DNA of 64,000 nt from Rhizophlyctis rosea (Eukaryota; Chytridiomycota; Chytridiomycetes; Rhizophlyctidales; Rhizophlyctidaceae): positions 42,409 to 106,408 of the forward strand of contig JADGJC010000130.1 in assembly GCA_027596075.1 (NCBI GenBank), written 5' to 3'. The notes beneath the pieces are model-generated. The model saw nothing but the letters and a program-made list of their open reading frames with translations. It searched no databases and had not been told where the DNA came from. A program made the position numbers and the translations under genes. Shown here one piece after another: positions 23,055-34,715 of the stretch (positions within the stretch are counted from its first letter, which is position 1; every line of letters begins with the position of its first letter).

Positions 23055-24672
23055 ATGTTCCCCACCACCAACTACAAAATAATCGTGCCATACGCATCCT
23101 ACATCGTCATCCGCATCTCCATCTCGCAACCACCTCAATGTTTGCATAAGACGGATCCCTCAGATCCGTACGAAATCCCCCATATCATAGGCAAAGACTC
23201 TTTCGGAGAGGTGATGCCGTGCTTTGATTCATTCTCAACTACTTGAGCTGCTCCGTCTCATCCGTTCCATCTCACATCTCAGGTATACAAAGGTGTCCAT
23301 ACATTGACCGGAGAGCAAGTTGCAATCAACATTGATTTCGAAGGTACCTAAAACTGCCTCGCATATTCCTCTTTCTCAATAATCCAACTGTAATTTGATC
23401 CTCATCAACCATCAATATCAGAAACGGAAGACGACGTAGACGACATCCGTCAAGAAATCGCCATCCTTTCCGAACTCGATTCCGAATGGGTGACACGCTA
23501 CTACGGCTCCTTCGTCAAAGGCACCAAGCTATGGATCATAACGGAGCTGTCTTCGGGCGGGTCTTGTCTAGATCTGGTCTCTTCTTCTCCATACAGCAAG
23601 ACCTCGGAACCATCGTACATGCAGAATGCGGCTGCCGTCCGAGCTCTAATTTTTCCTGCACCCACCCGCATCCACAAACCCCAAACCCCAATCTCAAAAA
23701 GCTACCTCTTTTCGAATCCTTCGTGCCGATCTGCCCTTACCTACGCTTCTTACCCGCATCAATTCCAATTTTACACTAGCACGAACTCGTACACCGATCC
23801 CTACGCATACGCAACCGCTCAATACCAAAACCACAGCCACACTCACAAGCAATACACTTACACTTACGCCTACCCTACACCTCCCTTCCGCTCGCCCCAG
23901 TCCCAGCTCCTAGCGTTCAACAATAGCGATAGCGGGACGGCAGGCGCCGGAAACGGTGGTGGTATGAAGTACGTCCCGACACATGACCATGGGCTATGCG
24001 TGGGGTGTTGTTTTTCTGCAGGGAGGTGTGCGGGGCATCATACGAGGAGGAAGAGTGGAGATGAGAAGGGGAGGAAAGGCTGCGTGGATGGGATGGGGGA
24101 TATGGGTGTTGCGGGCGTCTTTGAGGTTGGTGGTAGAGGAAGTAGTGGTGGTGGAGGGCAATTGTCGTCTACCTTGAATACGACAACGGGAGTAGGCATC
24201 GTACCATCCCGCCTCCAAGCGAGCCACATGAACGTGTTCTCCTGGTGGTCAAGGTATCTTTTTCTCAAAATCCGACTTATATGCACTACGCTTCCGACAC
24301 AACCCACAACGGCATATTCGAGTCTCACCCTTCGTCACTATGATCAACCCCGCCAACACCGCTACCACAACTCCGTTCGCACTCAGCACCAACAGCCCTC
24401 CCAAACGCGAACGCTCCGACACCAACCCTCACAACACTAACGCCACTATCCCAACCTCACCTTTCAAAAAGCAAAGGCCAAACTGCCAACCCAAGCTCGT
24501 CCGCCACCAAGCGTCCCACGGCAGCTTCCGCTACTTTTTCTGCGACGGGTGCGGGAAGGCGTTCGTGAGGAAGGATACGCTGGATCGACGTTGGGGGTTA
24601 ATGGTTGATGTGAGAGTGGGAGGGGTGGGGCAGGCAAGAAGGGGGTGCGGAGGTGCAGATGGGTCGGCATGA
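23055..24672 (+). pseudogene. STE20-type kinase N-lobe fused to a Y/S/P-rich region and one C2H2 finger
   Basis: Three exons (23055-23210, 23283-23343, 23422 onward) splice in frame to give the N-lobe of a STE20/GCK-family kinase: DPSDPYEIPHIIGKDSFGEV, YKGVHTLTGEQVAIN, then DIRQEIAILSELDSEWVTRY, YGSFVKGTKLWIITE, LSSGG. The glycine loop is damaged (GKDSFG for GKGSFG). The ATP-anchoring lysine of VAIK is an asparagine codon (AAC). Right after SGGSCLDL homology stops; there is no C-lobe, HRD or DFG. The frame runs on into a tyrosine/serine/proline-rich region to about 24440. In a third frame at 24340-24672 one zinc-finger-like unit reads YFFCDGCGKAFVRKDTLDRR, with arginine where the first histidine belongs. 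This looks like two unrelated broken genes joined. A product could be made from the first part but could not be an active kinase. Confidence 0.7.
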
Positions 24673-25685
24673 GAGGGATTTGAGGATTGGGGGGGGGGGG
24701 GGGGGGGTTGATGGGCGGAGGGGGGAGACGGGTGTTGGGAAGGGATTTGGGGTTGGGGAAGCCGGAGGGGTTGGTTGCTTCTGCTTAGAGAGTATTTGGT
24801 ATTGTCAACTTTTCATGTATCAAATTTCGGGCTCTGCTTTATCTTGTTTGTTAGCTGCCTTTTCTTTAGTAGCGCACGTGTTTCAAAATTTGTTTCTCCA
24901 GCTGTACATAGTTTTAGTAGAGCGCTTTGGGATGCCCTCGGGTGTGTAAAAGCATAGCTAGCTGTAATAATTCTCTCGAACAGAGTGCGGTGTTGAGTGT
25001 AATGGTCCATCGGGCGGCTTGCATCATTCATTTGAGCGCCTTTCACGCATCGAATATGTCTCTGCAAACAACAGTGACATCTGTGAGGCATTGATATGGG
25101 TCTGCTTGAAATATCAATGGCATCTATGCGATGACTCAGCGAGTTTGGAAAGTGGCAATAGTTCGTCGGTCGAGTTGAAATCCTTGTACAAGAAGCTGGT
25201 GTGTCTTTCGCTTGAACAAAGAATAACGGATGTGTTGACACATGACATAATAGCGATGGAAGCAGGACGGATATGTTCGTCATCTGTTCCTACGATTTCC
25301 ACAGGTGGTTTGTGACACACATCAAAGTGATCTGCGAAGGCCTAGGTGGTGGTAAGGTGAGGGGTGAAGTTCTCAACTTCTTAGACATTTCGGACCAGAC
25401 CACTGAGGAATGCTCAATGTCAGCACTATCAACCTTGAGACAAAATATCGTGAGAAGACCTAGCAAGTAGTAGACCTGATTTTGGTTGAAAAGCGGGCTG
25501 TGGTTTTCATATGCATATGCAACGTTTAGCTACGTTTGCATCTTTGCGAGATGTGCTGAACGAAATCTGATCTTGGGCCTGGCGGCCATGACTGTGCTCT
25601 CAGTGGCACAGTGGCCCACGACCAAGGTCAAACGTTTATGTGCCACATAGTTACAATTATGCGAACGCGTTTTGGTCAATATCAG
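24673..25685. other. Poly-G tract and intergenic DNA
   Basis: A run of 19 G lies at 24689-24707 within 170 bases of strongly G-rich plus-strand DNA (24590-24760). Several G-runs there could form a quadruplex or be an assembly weak point. The remainder has no supported gene. Confidence 0.5.
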
Positions 25686-25830
25686 AGCTATGGCGTAGCG
25701 GTATCGCGTTGGATTTCCTGGGCGCCTTGCCTCGAGCAAGGGGAACGCCTGGGTTCAAATCCTCCCTTGTGATTCGGCAGCTGGACCTAGCCTGCTTTTT
25801 TTGCATTTTTTTCGCGTTATTTTTTGACAG
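25686..25830 (+). repeat. tRNA-derived SINE-like element (type B)
   Basis: A-box TGGCGTAGCGG (25691-25701), a D-arm-like GCG...CGC, a class II variable-arm-like hairpin CTTGCCTCGAGCAAG (25726-25740), and a B-box GGGTTCAAATCCT (25751-25763). T-runs follow from about 25796 as a possible Pol III stop. It has the same layout as the elements at 48.3 and 49.6 kb. The acceptor and T stems pair poorly, so it is not called a functional tRNA. It lies between exonuclease copy 1 and novel-family copy 1. Confidence 0.6.
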
Positions 25831-27498
25831 CACACACCACTTGTTCATGCTTGATTGACAGTGGCCTTTGCGTTTAAACCATCTATGACATCAGCTTTCA
25901 TTGATTTTAAAGGGCTTTTGGGCCGTTTTGGCCAATTTTCCCATTATGGGTGTGATTATCTTCGTAATCAAATTTTGGTTTTTGCGTCATGGTTTCACGT
26001 TGGCTTGGCATCTCGGTTGAAGATTTATACTTGGATGATTCTACATCGTTTCGCCCTCTCGCCTTCGTCGTCTGCAAATTTGTTTGAAAGATAATTTCAC
26101 ATATCGACATGGCAAAATGGGTCAGATGGATGCAATGCATACCAATGGATTGACCCGATCCTGGCGCGAAATGAAGTCGATGTGAGTGAAACTTCCCATG
26201 CGCCCAGTCAGTGCTTAATTATTCCAGCAGACAACAATGGGTGGTGTGGAATGGGCAGCATGAAGGTTATGGAAAGGTGGTTCCGTCGATACTCTATGGT
26301 AATGATTCCAAAAAAACGGAAACGGTACATGGGTATTCGCCACTTTCATCATCACTGACACGCATGTTCCTGAAGTTTGGCATGTCCCCGACTATCCGGA
26401 GCCAATACAGCTCTCCACGAAATGAGCAGGAACTTCACCACCTTGCGGCAATTTTTTTTTTTGCGCAACTACTGCGCCCATTGGGAGCTTCGATCCGAAC
26501 CCAGACGTCGGACAACTGGAGGCATTTTCAGCACAAGGATGGAAATGTAGGTTTTGAACGACATTCTCCTGTACAGCTCCTGCGACTTCTTGATGATATT
26601 GCTGTTACATACATATCACATTGGATGCTCTTGATACTTTTTTTTTAAGGTCGCCGTTACAAGCAAATGGACCAGTCTGAAAGTTTTCAATAATGCGCTC
26701 GGGTATCGATAGTCTACGGCTGTTACAGCTGTGAGCTGCCCACACTGTCGTATAAGACCAGATTGGAGTGGGAGACGCCGACTTCAAGTTCCGCATGGTG
26801 CTGGTCCAAGATCGAAGCATATATCAATCCAAATACACCTGACACATGCTAAGGGGCCCACTGATATGATGCAATTGTTGCAGAGTGTCTGTGACTGCTC
26901 ACAATGAGCCATTCGGTGCTCCATTCATCAATCGCAGCAACAGTGGGCAGGGTCCCCCAACTTTCCCCAACTGCATGAGGGACGGACCAGCGCGTTTGAT
27001 TGCTTTTCTGATGGACTCTATCTGTGCCACCAAATACGCAAGCCTGGGTCCACTTGCAACAACAGTATTCACAGTCGCAACATTCCCCTTTCCAAAGTTA
27101 CAGGGCATCATCACATATGTAAAAAGTTACCCCTCTTTCATTTTCCCAGGCCACCGGTAGCTGTGAGCGTACCCACAATCTGCAGCATCTTACCAGTCGC
27201 AACGGAGCTGCTTTAGTGTCTCTATGTCTCCCATCGTGCGGCAATTGCTGAGATCCAACGCAATTGAGCAGTATGCTGGTTGTGTCCAAATATGCTGTTC
27301 AAAAAATAATAGTAATAATGATCCGAATGACAATGGTGACACCAAGCAATCCCCGAAACCTGAAGCTCTTCCCAAAACCCGTGTGAAAGCAAGTTTGACC
27401 TTCTTGAGTTTTCTCAATAAAAGATCTTGGACTGCAAAAAACCACGTCTGCCAGTTCTGCCTTGTAAATGCTTCTCTCTTCCCACCCAACCAACCATC
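25831..27498. other. Intergenic, no supported gene
   Basis: Overlapping short frames on both strands have no motif. The 161-codon minus frame at 27190-27675 is a shadow of the gene that follows. TTCCCA occurs shortly before the ATG at 27499. Confidence 0.4.
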
Positions 27499-29118
27499 AT
27501 GGCCTTGAGAGTCGCTCCATGCGATCATACGCTCGACACAAGCCGGCTTCTTGTCACCCCTCCCGCCAGACTCGTCATAACTCAAATCCCAGAAACCATC
27601 AGCAACGTGAAGTTCAACACCTGGGGATGGCGTCCTGTAGCGAAAATGTTCGCGAAACCCATTTATCACATCCACTTTGACCGCGCGGTGCGCACCACTC
27701 GGAAGAAGGCCAAAGGCTTCGAGTCACTTGACGTGACTTTCAAAAACGGCGGCACAGCGAGAACTATAGCAACAGAGCGTGAGTGGAGGAAGGTATTTGA
27801 TCTGAGGGGTTGCGTGGTACAGGTCATGGATGTTGCCCAGCCTGGGCACTTGGGTGGATCTGGCGGTAGTGGCGGGAACGCGTACGATGATGTGGAGGAG
27901 GCGACTATTGACGTCAGGCCAAATGCCATGGAAGGTGCGTTGAGATATGGAGGTGAAACATGAATTGCGGGGTAACATGATCAATCACATGACAGGGCGG
28001 AAAATGGCATACATAGCCGTGGAGGGACGGCGCACGGTATTCGGTGACAACATTCTGAGACAGCTCGAGACGGATTTCGGCCTGTTGCGTACAGTCGAGA
28101 AAGGTGTCATCTTCTTGACGCACGCTGACGATATGAAAACTTTCAAAGCGACCGAACGATTGGATAGATTGTTGCGCGAGCTCCCCGACGGCAAGGCTGA
28201 GGTATATTTGCCTTCTATGATTGACTGCAAGGAGCACGGCGCATGTGCAGCTCACTTTTCTTTCCTTTGTAGCCGTTCGAAGTTCTGACAGCAGTATACG
28301 GCGAAAGGAACAGTAAAATACCGAACGATGGCACGCAAGTCGGCGACAGCTCCGACGATGAGCCATCCACTAAGAGGTGAGTCCTTCCCTTTCTCGTCAC
28401 CGCTTTCAACTATTCTGACAATACCTTTGATACGCTCCACAGACAGCTCCGAGCCGCGAAAGCTGTCCTGAAGGGTCCCAAACGCAGTGTCATAGACGGG
28501 AAACCGTCTTGGTCCTCATCCTCCTCTTCCTCCGACGACGAATCCTCACAACCCCCTCGAAAGAAACAAAAGGCCACCCACACCCCACACCAGCAACCGC
28601 CTCCTCCTCCCCATCCAGCGCAAAAACCTCAGAAATCAACGCAGCAACCTCAACGCAGTCTACAACACAAACAGCATCTCCGAGCGCAAAAGCACCAGGC
28701 GGGAATAACACATCGTAGGTCTCCTAGAAACACCAATAGTGCGCCAAACCCTTCCTCAGCCCGTTCGACCCCACCCTCCCTCCAACCCCGCGGCTCTAGG
28801 TATCAGCCAAATTCAAGTTCCACAGCCACAAACGCACCACCGCTTCCTCCGCCTCAACCCTCCCATCAACAACGTCCCGTCCCGCCCGCGCAACTACATT
28901 GGCATCCTCGCTTGGATTGGGGAACATACCGTCCAAATCCCTTCAATCCCACTGGATTCGCACAATTCGTCCCCATCACCATCCAATCCGCCCCCCAAGT
29001 CCCTCCTCCCCAACATCCCCGCCCCCCAACAGCTCAACCTCAACCCGCTCAACCTCCTCGTACCACCACGCAGCCTACGCCAGCTGTTGCGGCTCGTGTC
29101 GTCAAGAGAAAGAAGTGA
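27499..29118 (+). CDS. Novel nuclear-looking family, copy 1 (intact, four exons)
   Basis: Exons 27499-27934, 27996-28201, 28273-28376, 28443-29118; 473 aa; intron phases 1, 0, 2. Domain A (about residues 20-115) has PARLVITQIPETI, WRPVAKMF, FESLDVTFKNGGTART and RGCVVQVMD. Domain B (exon 2) has AYIAVEGRRTVFGDNIL, ETDFGLLR, VIFLTHADD. Exon 3 gives a short linker with VYGERNSKIPNDG and an acidic SSDDE. The last exon is a basic patch (PPRKKQK) and a long P/Q/S-rich disordered tail. The same order, motifs and intron phases recur at 38.3 kb, and domain B onward recurs at 50.5 kb. I do not recognise the family. Domain A has a faint RRM-like strand pattern (inference only). A DNA- or RNA-associated nuclear protein is a guess from the basic and low-complexity tail. 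Confidence 0.75.
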
Positions 29119-29920
29119 TTTTTGCGTGTAGGGTCGGGGATGGGTGGTGTGAACGAGGAGGCACGGAAGCGGGGTGTTTTGGTGTTTTTCTGTGGTGATT
29201 TGAGAATGTTTTTTTTGAAGGCGGTTGAGGGGGTATTTGGAGAGGAGGAACGTTCATTGGGGAGACTCCACCTTGATTTGTATGCATAGTTTTCATCCTG
29301 TTTCTTTCTTTCTTTCTTCTTCTTCTTCCCTTCTTTCGTGGAGTACATCCCGGTTGAGATGGACGATTGCTCTTCTTTATTGGACTTTGGTTTCATTTAT
29401 TTTTTCTTCTTCCGTATTTGTAGCGTTGCTGTAGGTGTATATGTAGCTGGATTAGCCGTGGCGGGTAGGATTAAATGTTCTGTTCGAACTTGTACTTTGT
29501 AAATCTGATTGTCGGGATTTAGTTCGTAGCATAATGTATGTCATTATAGGTCGACGTAGTCTATTTTATCTAGCATAGTGTTGGTGTACATTGATATTAT
29601 GTATCTCTTTCAAAAAGATGGCCCATCCCAGCGGAGGAGGCAGGGAATGTGTTTGGGCGGAAGGATTCTATTTTTTTTTTGGTTTCCCTACTTGTTCTGT
29701 TTTTCTCCTTCTTTTCTTTCCCATCTTCCAATTATATCCTATTCTATTTGTGCTCAATCCATCACGTCACCTAGATGCAAGGTGCAATAGGGAACGTTGA
29801 GGCGCACCTCTCGTTACCGCGAAGAGCCATTTATAGTGATTTTGTACCCGATAGGCTTTATCGTCCCCAACTGGGAGGTGCGTGCGTGTCAACGACAGTG
29901 GGGACCGTGTCGGGTTTGGT
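29119..29920. other. 3' flank of novel gene 1, pyrimidine-rich
   Basis: (TTTC)n- and (TTC)n-rich tracts lie near 29300-29335. Part of this resembles the 3' flank of the 50.5 kb copy (CCACCTTGA, TTTGTATG), more weakly than the 39.9/51.8 kb pair. No gene is supported. Confidence 0.4.
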
Positions 29921-29975
29921 TATGGCACCGCCTGCCCTTTGCGGAAGGAGAGGACGCGTAAGCAGTCTGGAGGTG
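29921..29975 (+). repeat. Dispersed repeat R, copy 1
   Basis: The block CTGCCCTTTGCGGA...GACGCGT..GCAG recurs at 44.33-44.43 and 52.71-52.81 kb. It may be a remnant of a longer element or a decayed exon. Confidence 0.45.
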
Positions 29976-31020
29976 ATCTGTCCGGCGATCAGCTTCCACA
30001 TGCGCGATGAGCGAAAGCAACGAAAGTTGAAGTAATAAGTTCACAGGCGATGTTGAACTCATCTCCGCTGACGCAGATATTACGTCGAAAGAGGAAGTCT
30101 CGATGCGCTCTGTGAACATGAGCCCGCACCTATCACCTAGCTCCGCAAATCGCCAGTAAGGAAGGAAGCCGAATATATCAAATGGAATGGCGATTTCAAC
30201 GCCCGGCCTTGTTTTACAGTCCCCAAACACAAATACAAAACAAGACGTTTCCGACTCAATACCCTATGTTACAATTTCATCAAGCCATACATGCTATCAA
30301 AATGGCGTAGAAACGAAGGTGAAACAGAACGGGAAGGAAAGTATTGCTGAAGCGCTACACAATACAATCTCTAACTCATCAATGGATATGGAGTTGGGAA
30401 TGCCAGGGTGGTACCGGGCTTGCATCATTCAAGCACCAATTTAATCCGTCATGTTATTCCGGTGGGAAAAATGAGTTCAGAAAGCAAGGGGTCGGGCAGG
30501 GATTCACCGCCAGACACATCAGCAACACAACATTCTCAGACAATCCAACGTCCAATTGCCGCCGTCGAGTCACGACTACCATTCCATATGAATGGAAATT
30601 CTCTGCCCCATCCGCTAAAGACCTGCTGCAATTGGAATTATGGATCCGATGGCGATTTGGATTCCTCACTATTCCTCATGCCGCACAATTACTTTCAACG
30701 ACCACAACGCCCACATCCTCCCCTCCTCCAGTACAGCCCGTGCATCGGTCGCTGTCGATTCGCCATCGGTCCCTCTCACGTCCACGAGTACCAGCAGCAC
30801 TACCAACAGCATCGATACAGTTGTACCCTTACCTGACTCGGAACCCTCAACCCCACACTCCCATCAGACTCCCCATTACTGTCCCATCTACCACTTCTAC
30901 CTGCATCATCCTGCGCAAGCATCGCATCCTAAGCAGCTAATTCGCGATAGCACTTCTTTAGGATATTTTTTCTGCGTGAAATTGAGCATTCAGGATATGC
31001 AACGGGAGAAAGGAAAGAAT
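29965..31020 (+). repeat. Duplicated segment D, copy 1
   Basis: About 1 kb matches 42.11-43.09 kb in order: GGAGGTGATC.GTCCGGC.ATCAG; TGTGAACATGAGC; GCGATTTCAACGCCCGG; ACTCATCAATGG; GCAAGGGG..GGGCAGG; CAATTGCCGCCGTCGAG; TATGGATCCGA. A shared peptide-like frame reads QRPQRPHPPLLQYSPCI here and QRPQRPHSRLLQYNSCI in the other copy. It may carry a decayed or fast-changing S/T/P-rich gene (frames at 30408-30836 and 30640-31068). The product is unknown. Confidence 0.65.
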
Positions 31021-31254
31021 GAGAAAAGTGACTTTCTGGAGCTAGGAAGTCTTCAAGTTGGGCTGTAGACGAAGGGTGGGCCTGACGCGAGGGGTCCTTG
31101 TGCAACCGCATCGGCACTAAAGCTAAATTTGGCCAAATGATGCTTGGAGTCCAGACTTGGAGGACTCAAGGAGGGTGGGAAAATTGGGAACAAGCAAAGT
31201 GGTTCCCATAGTCCCATATTTCAGACTTCCAATCTCCATGGTTGACCACCATAT
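31021..31254. other. Short intergenic stretch before exonuclease copy 2
   Basis: Leader region of the next gene. The exonuclease frame stays open upstream of the chosen ATG, with an alternative ATG at 31238, but no family similarity is seen there. Confidence 0.4.
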
Positions 31255-31260
31255 TTCCCA
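31255..31260 (+). promoter_or_regulatory. TTCCCA upstream of exonuclease copy 2
   Basis: The hexamer is 19 nt before the ATG at 31280, the same spacing as in copy 1. This supports 31280 over the upstream ATG at 31238. Confidence 0.35.
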
Positions 31261-31279
31261 TCGTGACAGAATCCCCAAT

Positions 31280-32044
31280 ATGAGCCGCACCCGCTTCATC
31301 AGCTCATACTGGTCCAGGCGCCTTGTCCGGCTGCGTCCCTCAAGGGACGGGGCAATGACGGCAAGGGGGTCTTTCGGATACCGACGAAATGGGTTAGACG
31401 TCTTCGCAACCAACGACGTGCTCCTCGCGGATCAATGGATAAAACGCAACTTTGAGATCACGGTCCCAAATGGTGTGCGCCGGTGGAGGCACAAAATCTG
31501 CGGATTGGACTGTGAGAAGGGTCGCAGAGACACATTGAAGTGTGTCCAATTGGCTGCGCCTAGTGGGGACGTACTCGTCTACCACTGCGTCAGGAAGAAC
31601 TTTCCACAAAGCATGCGGCGGCTAATGCAATCCACGGAACTGATCAAGACGGGAGAGGGAGTGGAGCAAGATGCTCAGCTGATGCGACAGGCGGGCTTCG
31701 TACATATCAACGGAATCGTCGAACTCTCCACCGTCGTCAACCTCTATCGCGAACATGTCCTCCAGCAACCTGGACCACATCAACCTCAAAAACTCGTAGC
31801 AATGGCGCATGAGTTCTTAGGAATCTTCATCAAGAACGATTTCGATTCTGCATGGGGCTACACAGACGCCCTCGACGAAGAATCCGTGATATATGCTTCC
31901 CTTGATGCGTTCGCAAGCTTAAAAGTACCACCGCTTGCCGCTTCATGTGCGGCCAATGTTCGAGAGGGCGGCGCGGATCCGCCAGGCTGCATTCCGATAG
32001 GTAAGTTCTTTGTTTACGAAAAGGAGGAGACGAAGTCACAATGA
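31280..32044 (+). pseudogene. DEDDy 3'-5' exonuclease-like gene, copy 2 (C-terminal frameshift)
   Basis: The start was chosen from alignment with the other copies and the TTCCCA spacing. The conserved N-terminal block FGYRRNGLDVF..., motif I CGLDCEKG, motif II GVEQDAQLMRQAG, LGIFIKNDFDSAWG and motif III VIYASLDAFASL are all in one frame. Right after FASLK (about 31923) a 1-nt shift leaves the family frame. The original frame continues as YHRLPLHVRPMFERAARIR and stops at 32000. The annotated frame instead runs to 32044 with unrelated residues. All catalytic positions come before the shift, so a product with a replaced tail might still fold and be active. It opens the second unit. Confidence 0.75.
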
Positions 32045-32499
32045 TAGGTTGTCATCATGACCGGGGGTGATTGGATGCCATGATCACGAAGGATAATGTC
32101 AATAAGTGTCAATCGGGATCCATCGCCTCATCTACAACAATCAGCTGATTTTTCAACTATCGATGGTGTAGCTGAACGTACATTTCTTCACTGACCACGC
32201 CACACTTCCTACAGTTTATTCTTCCTGCTCCCACCATCCTTTTCCCAAAGGGATACGACTTGTTTGGTGGATAGCAACAACGCCCACTTTTCCTCGCATG
32301 TAAACATATACCAAATACCGCACACAACAACAAACACATCTCGCATACATCCTCCACCTTTTCCAACTCTTCCCCGATACTCGCGTCATAGCCCTTCTTT
32401 TCTTCTCCATCTTCACCTTCCTCGACGGCTACATCTACGCCGAAATCGTCAAACCATCGTGCAAGGCATAGCCTACGTCGTCACCAGCGTCGCGGCTCT
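32045..32499. other. Possible 5' part of the tetraspanin-like fragment
   Basis: Frames in this stretch are open but none shows a clear domain. A hydrophobic segment in one frame near 32470-32530 could be a decayed membrane helix. Confidence 0.3.
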
Positions 32500-32885
32500 C
32501 ATGAACATCACAGCTTCATTGGCTTCTTCGGAGCTTCCCTCCATTTCAAGGGCGCCTTGGTCGTCTATGTCGTTCTCATCCTTCCATGCTTGATTGGCGG
32601 CATTGTCCTGGGCTACAACTCGTTCAAGTATGTCCATGATGTCCATTTCGAAACAAACGGGCCGCAGACGTGGCCTGCTATGTATTCGAATAGGTCGATT
32701 GATGCGATTCAGAGTGTGGTACGTATTTGGCCAATGTACAAGTCACCCTTTCCCCGCCAGCACTAAACCACAACTTCCCATCCGTCAATCGCAGCTCCAC
32801 TGTTGCGGCTCCCTCTCTCTCACCATGCAAGTTGGTTCTGGCCGTTGGCTTCGAGCGGTGTTGGTTGTGGTTCAAGGCTGGGTGA
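32500..32885 (+). pseudogene. Tetraspanin-like gene fragment
   Basis: Exon 32500-32718 encodes a membrane helix (GALVVYVVLILPCLIGGIVL) and a loop ending SIDAIQSV. A 76-nt GT-AG intron (32719-32794) joins it to LHCCGSLSLT. The helix followed by an extracellular loop with CCG is the tetraspanin hallmark. The later cysteines and the last helix are missing; sequence after 32885 belongs to other gene pieces. Family assignment is tentative. Confidence 0.45.
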
Positions 32886-33077
32886 GTCTCTTTTTTTTAA
32901 ATCTTGTTGAAGCGTGCTCGGAAAATTAACGCCGTTCGTTGTTCAGCGAAAGCGGCATGTCCAAGCTCACCGACTTGTGCAAGAATGCGAACCCTGAAGT
33001 CGTTGCGGAGTATATCTGGGTTCAAGGCGGCTTCAACGTTTTTGGTTTGGAGTTCGTGGAGGAGATTCGGTGTGGGT

Positions 33078-33530
33078 AGATGGGATATTCAGGCCTCGTG
33101 CCCATGGTTATACACGAGAAGATCAGCGAACTCGCACGGATGTACCAACTCTTCGGCCGAGTTTCCAACGGTCACTCCATGATGCGGACCGCTCTTTCCG
33201 TTCCGGCTAAGGATGTGAATGAGGTATCGGGCGGGCTGGCGCACGGGCTGGATGCATCAGTTTCCAAGCAACGTTCACCGTCCTCTGTGGATGATGACAC
33301 TGCGGGATCAGCGCGAGGCATGGGGGCGGAATCATTTTCTGCGGCCGTAGCACGAGCAGATCCGATCCAGTGGGTGGAGGGCATGTTGGCGTTGAAGCAG
33401 AAGTTTGATATGATTTTGGACAAGGCGTTTGGGATGGACCGGGCGTTCCAGAATGAGATGAACCCGGCGTTGGAGTTTGCAGTAGATCAGGATTTGAAAG
33501 CATTGCGGCTGCGTGGAAGGAGAGGATGAA
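33078..33530 (+). pseudogene. Cullin gene fragment
   Basis: A single frame reads GLVPMVIHEKISELARMYQLF, GRVSNG, then DPIQWVEGMLALKQKFDMIL and KAFGMDRAFQNEMNPALEF. This is the end of the cullin-repeat region of the E3 ligase scaffold, just before the cullin-homology domain. That domain, which binds the RING protein, and the neddylation site are absent. A stop precedes the segment in the frame carrying the upstream exon. It is a piece of about 150 residues out of about 750. Confidence 0.75.
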
Positions 33531-33839
33531 GACGAGTGTTTTCCATTTGGACATATGTCAAGGATCTGAGAAGATGATGGAAGCTCAACTCGAAAAGCTT
33601 GGAGCGGTAAGTTCATGTGGCGAAGTCAAGTTCTAGTGGGAATGGGGGGCGGGAAATATAGGCCGGGTGGGCTGGAGGGAGGAAGCGGGGAAGGGAGGAG
33701 CTAATCAGGTGTGAAGTCAACCTTTCGTGAAAGGGTTCGCCGCCGTAGTCCATGATCAATCTGACTCGATAACGCGTCTCATGTTCAATGCCTAAAATTG
33801 ATCCACACAGATTTTTTACGCAAGCTATTTCAGCAAAGT

Positions 33840-34715
33840 CAATGGCGTCCTTTCGCTATGCAAAGGAATTTGGGGAGCAAGATTGCCGAAATGATCGTCA
33901 TGCCGTGTTATGCGAATTTGGCATCTGATTTGCAAGCGAAGATCTTTGAGCCGACTCCTCCGGGAGCTAGGAAGGTATGTTTTGGCAGGACTTTGCTTGC
34001 ATGATGGATGAGATGTTCATTCCTACCGCGACAGGCCGTCCTCGCTGCAAACATCGCTAAAACGTCCATTACCATTGACGATGTCATGTACGTGATCGAA
34101 CCTGGATTTACCAAACAAAACAGTTACAATTTGCGAACGGGGATGGAGTCTCTTATTGTTGTACCTGTATGTATGCATGCGAGCTAATGGGAAATCATGG
34201 ATGGGTGGCTGAATATATATGCATTTTAGTGCTCGCGTGCTTCCGTAAATCAACGCAAGGGTCGTGCTGGACGCGTCGGACCAGGAAAATGCTTCCGCTT
34301 GTATACGGCTTGGGCGTATCAGAACGAACTGGAGGAGAACACGGTTCCGGACATCCACAGATCGAATATTGGGAACACAGGTTTGCTGCTCCAGGTGAGG
34401 GACCTTCACTTCCATGCTTGGGGCTCCTCATGTCCATCTCACTCTTCTCCGCTCGCAGTCACTTGGAATTAACGACCTGATGAACTTTGACTTCATGGAC
34501 CCACCGCCGGCTGAAACCTTGATCCGAGCGCTTAAGCATCCCTACGCCTTGGGTGCGCTCAACGACAAGGGCGAGCTGACGACGGAGAATGGCCGAGTTC
34601 CCTGTGGATCCCATGCTGAGTAAGACCATCATTGCGGCGGACAAATATGGGTGCACCACAATGAAACATCGGAAGTATGTATGGTTGTGGCATATTCCCA
34701 TAATGGGCTCACCAC
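33840..34715 (+). pseudogene. DEAH-box splicing-type RNA helicase fragment (Prp2/Prp22/DHX8 group)
   Basis: Four exons separated by GT-AG introns read like the second helicase domain of a DEAH ATPase: [32 protein letters not shown] (motif V, with lysine where TNIAET expects glutamate) and [32 protein letters not shown] (motif VI) and [18 protein letters not shown]; and [20 protein letters not shown]. In the last exon the frame shifts before [15 protein letters not shown]. Domain 1 with the Walker motifs and the OB-fold end are missing. It was a genomic copy, since introns remain. Confidence 0.85.

Noticed and set aside
25686..25780. Functional tRNA gene
   Set aside because: A and B boxes are good, but acceptor and T stems do not pair and no proper anticodon loop is found. 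The same holds for the elements at 12.1, 36.6, 48.3 and 49.6 kb, so they are listed as tRNA-derived repeats.
27190..27675. 161-codon minus-strand frame
   Set aside because: It lies antisense to the first exon and leader of novel-family copy 1 and has no motif; judged a shadow.
31157..31279. Upstream starts (non-ATG at 31157, ATG at 31238) for exonuclease copy 2
   Set aside because: No similarity to the other copies upstream of 31280, and the TTCCCA spacing fits 31280.
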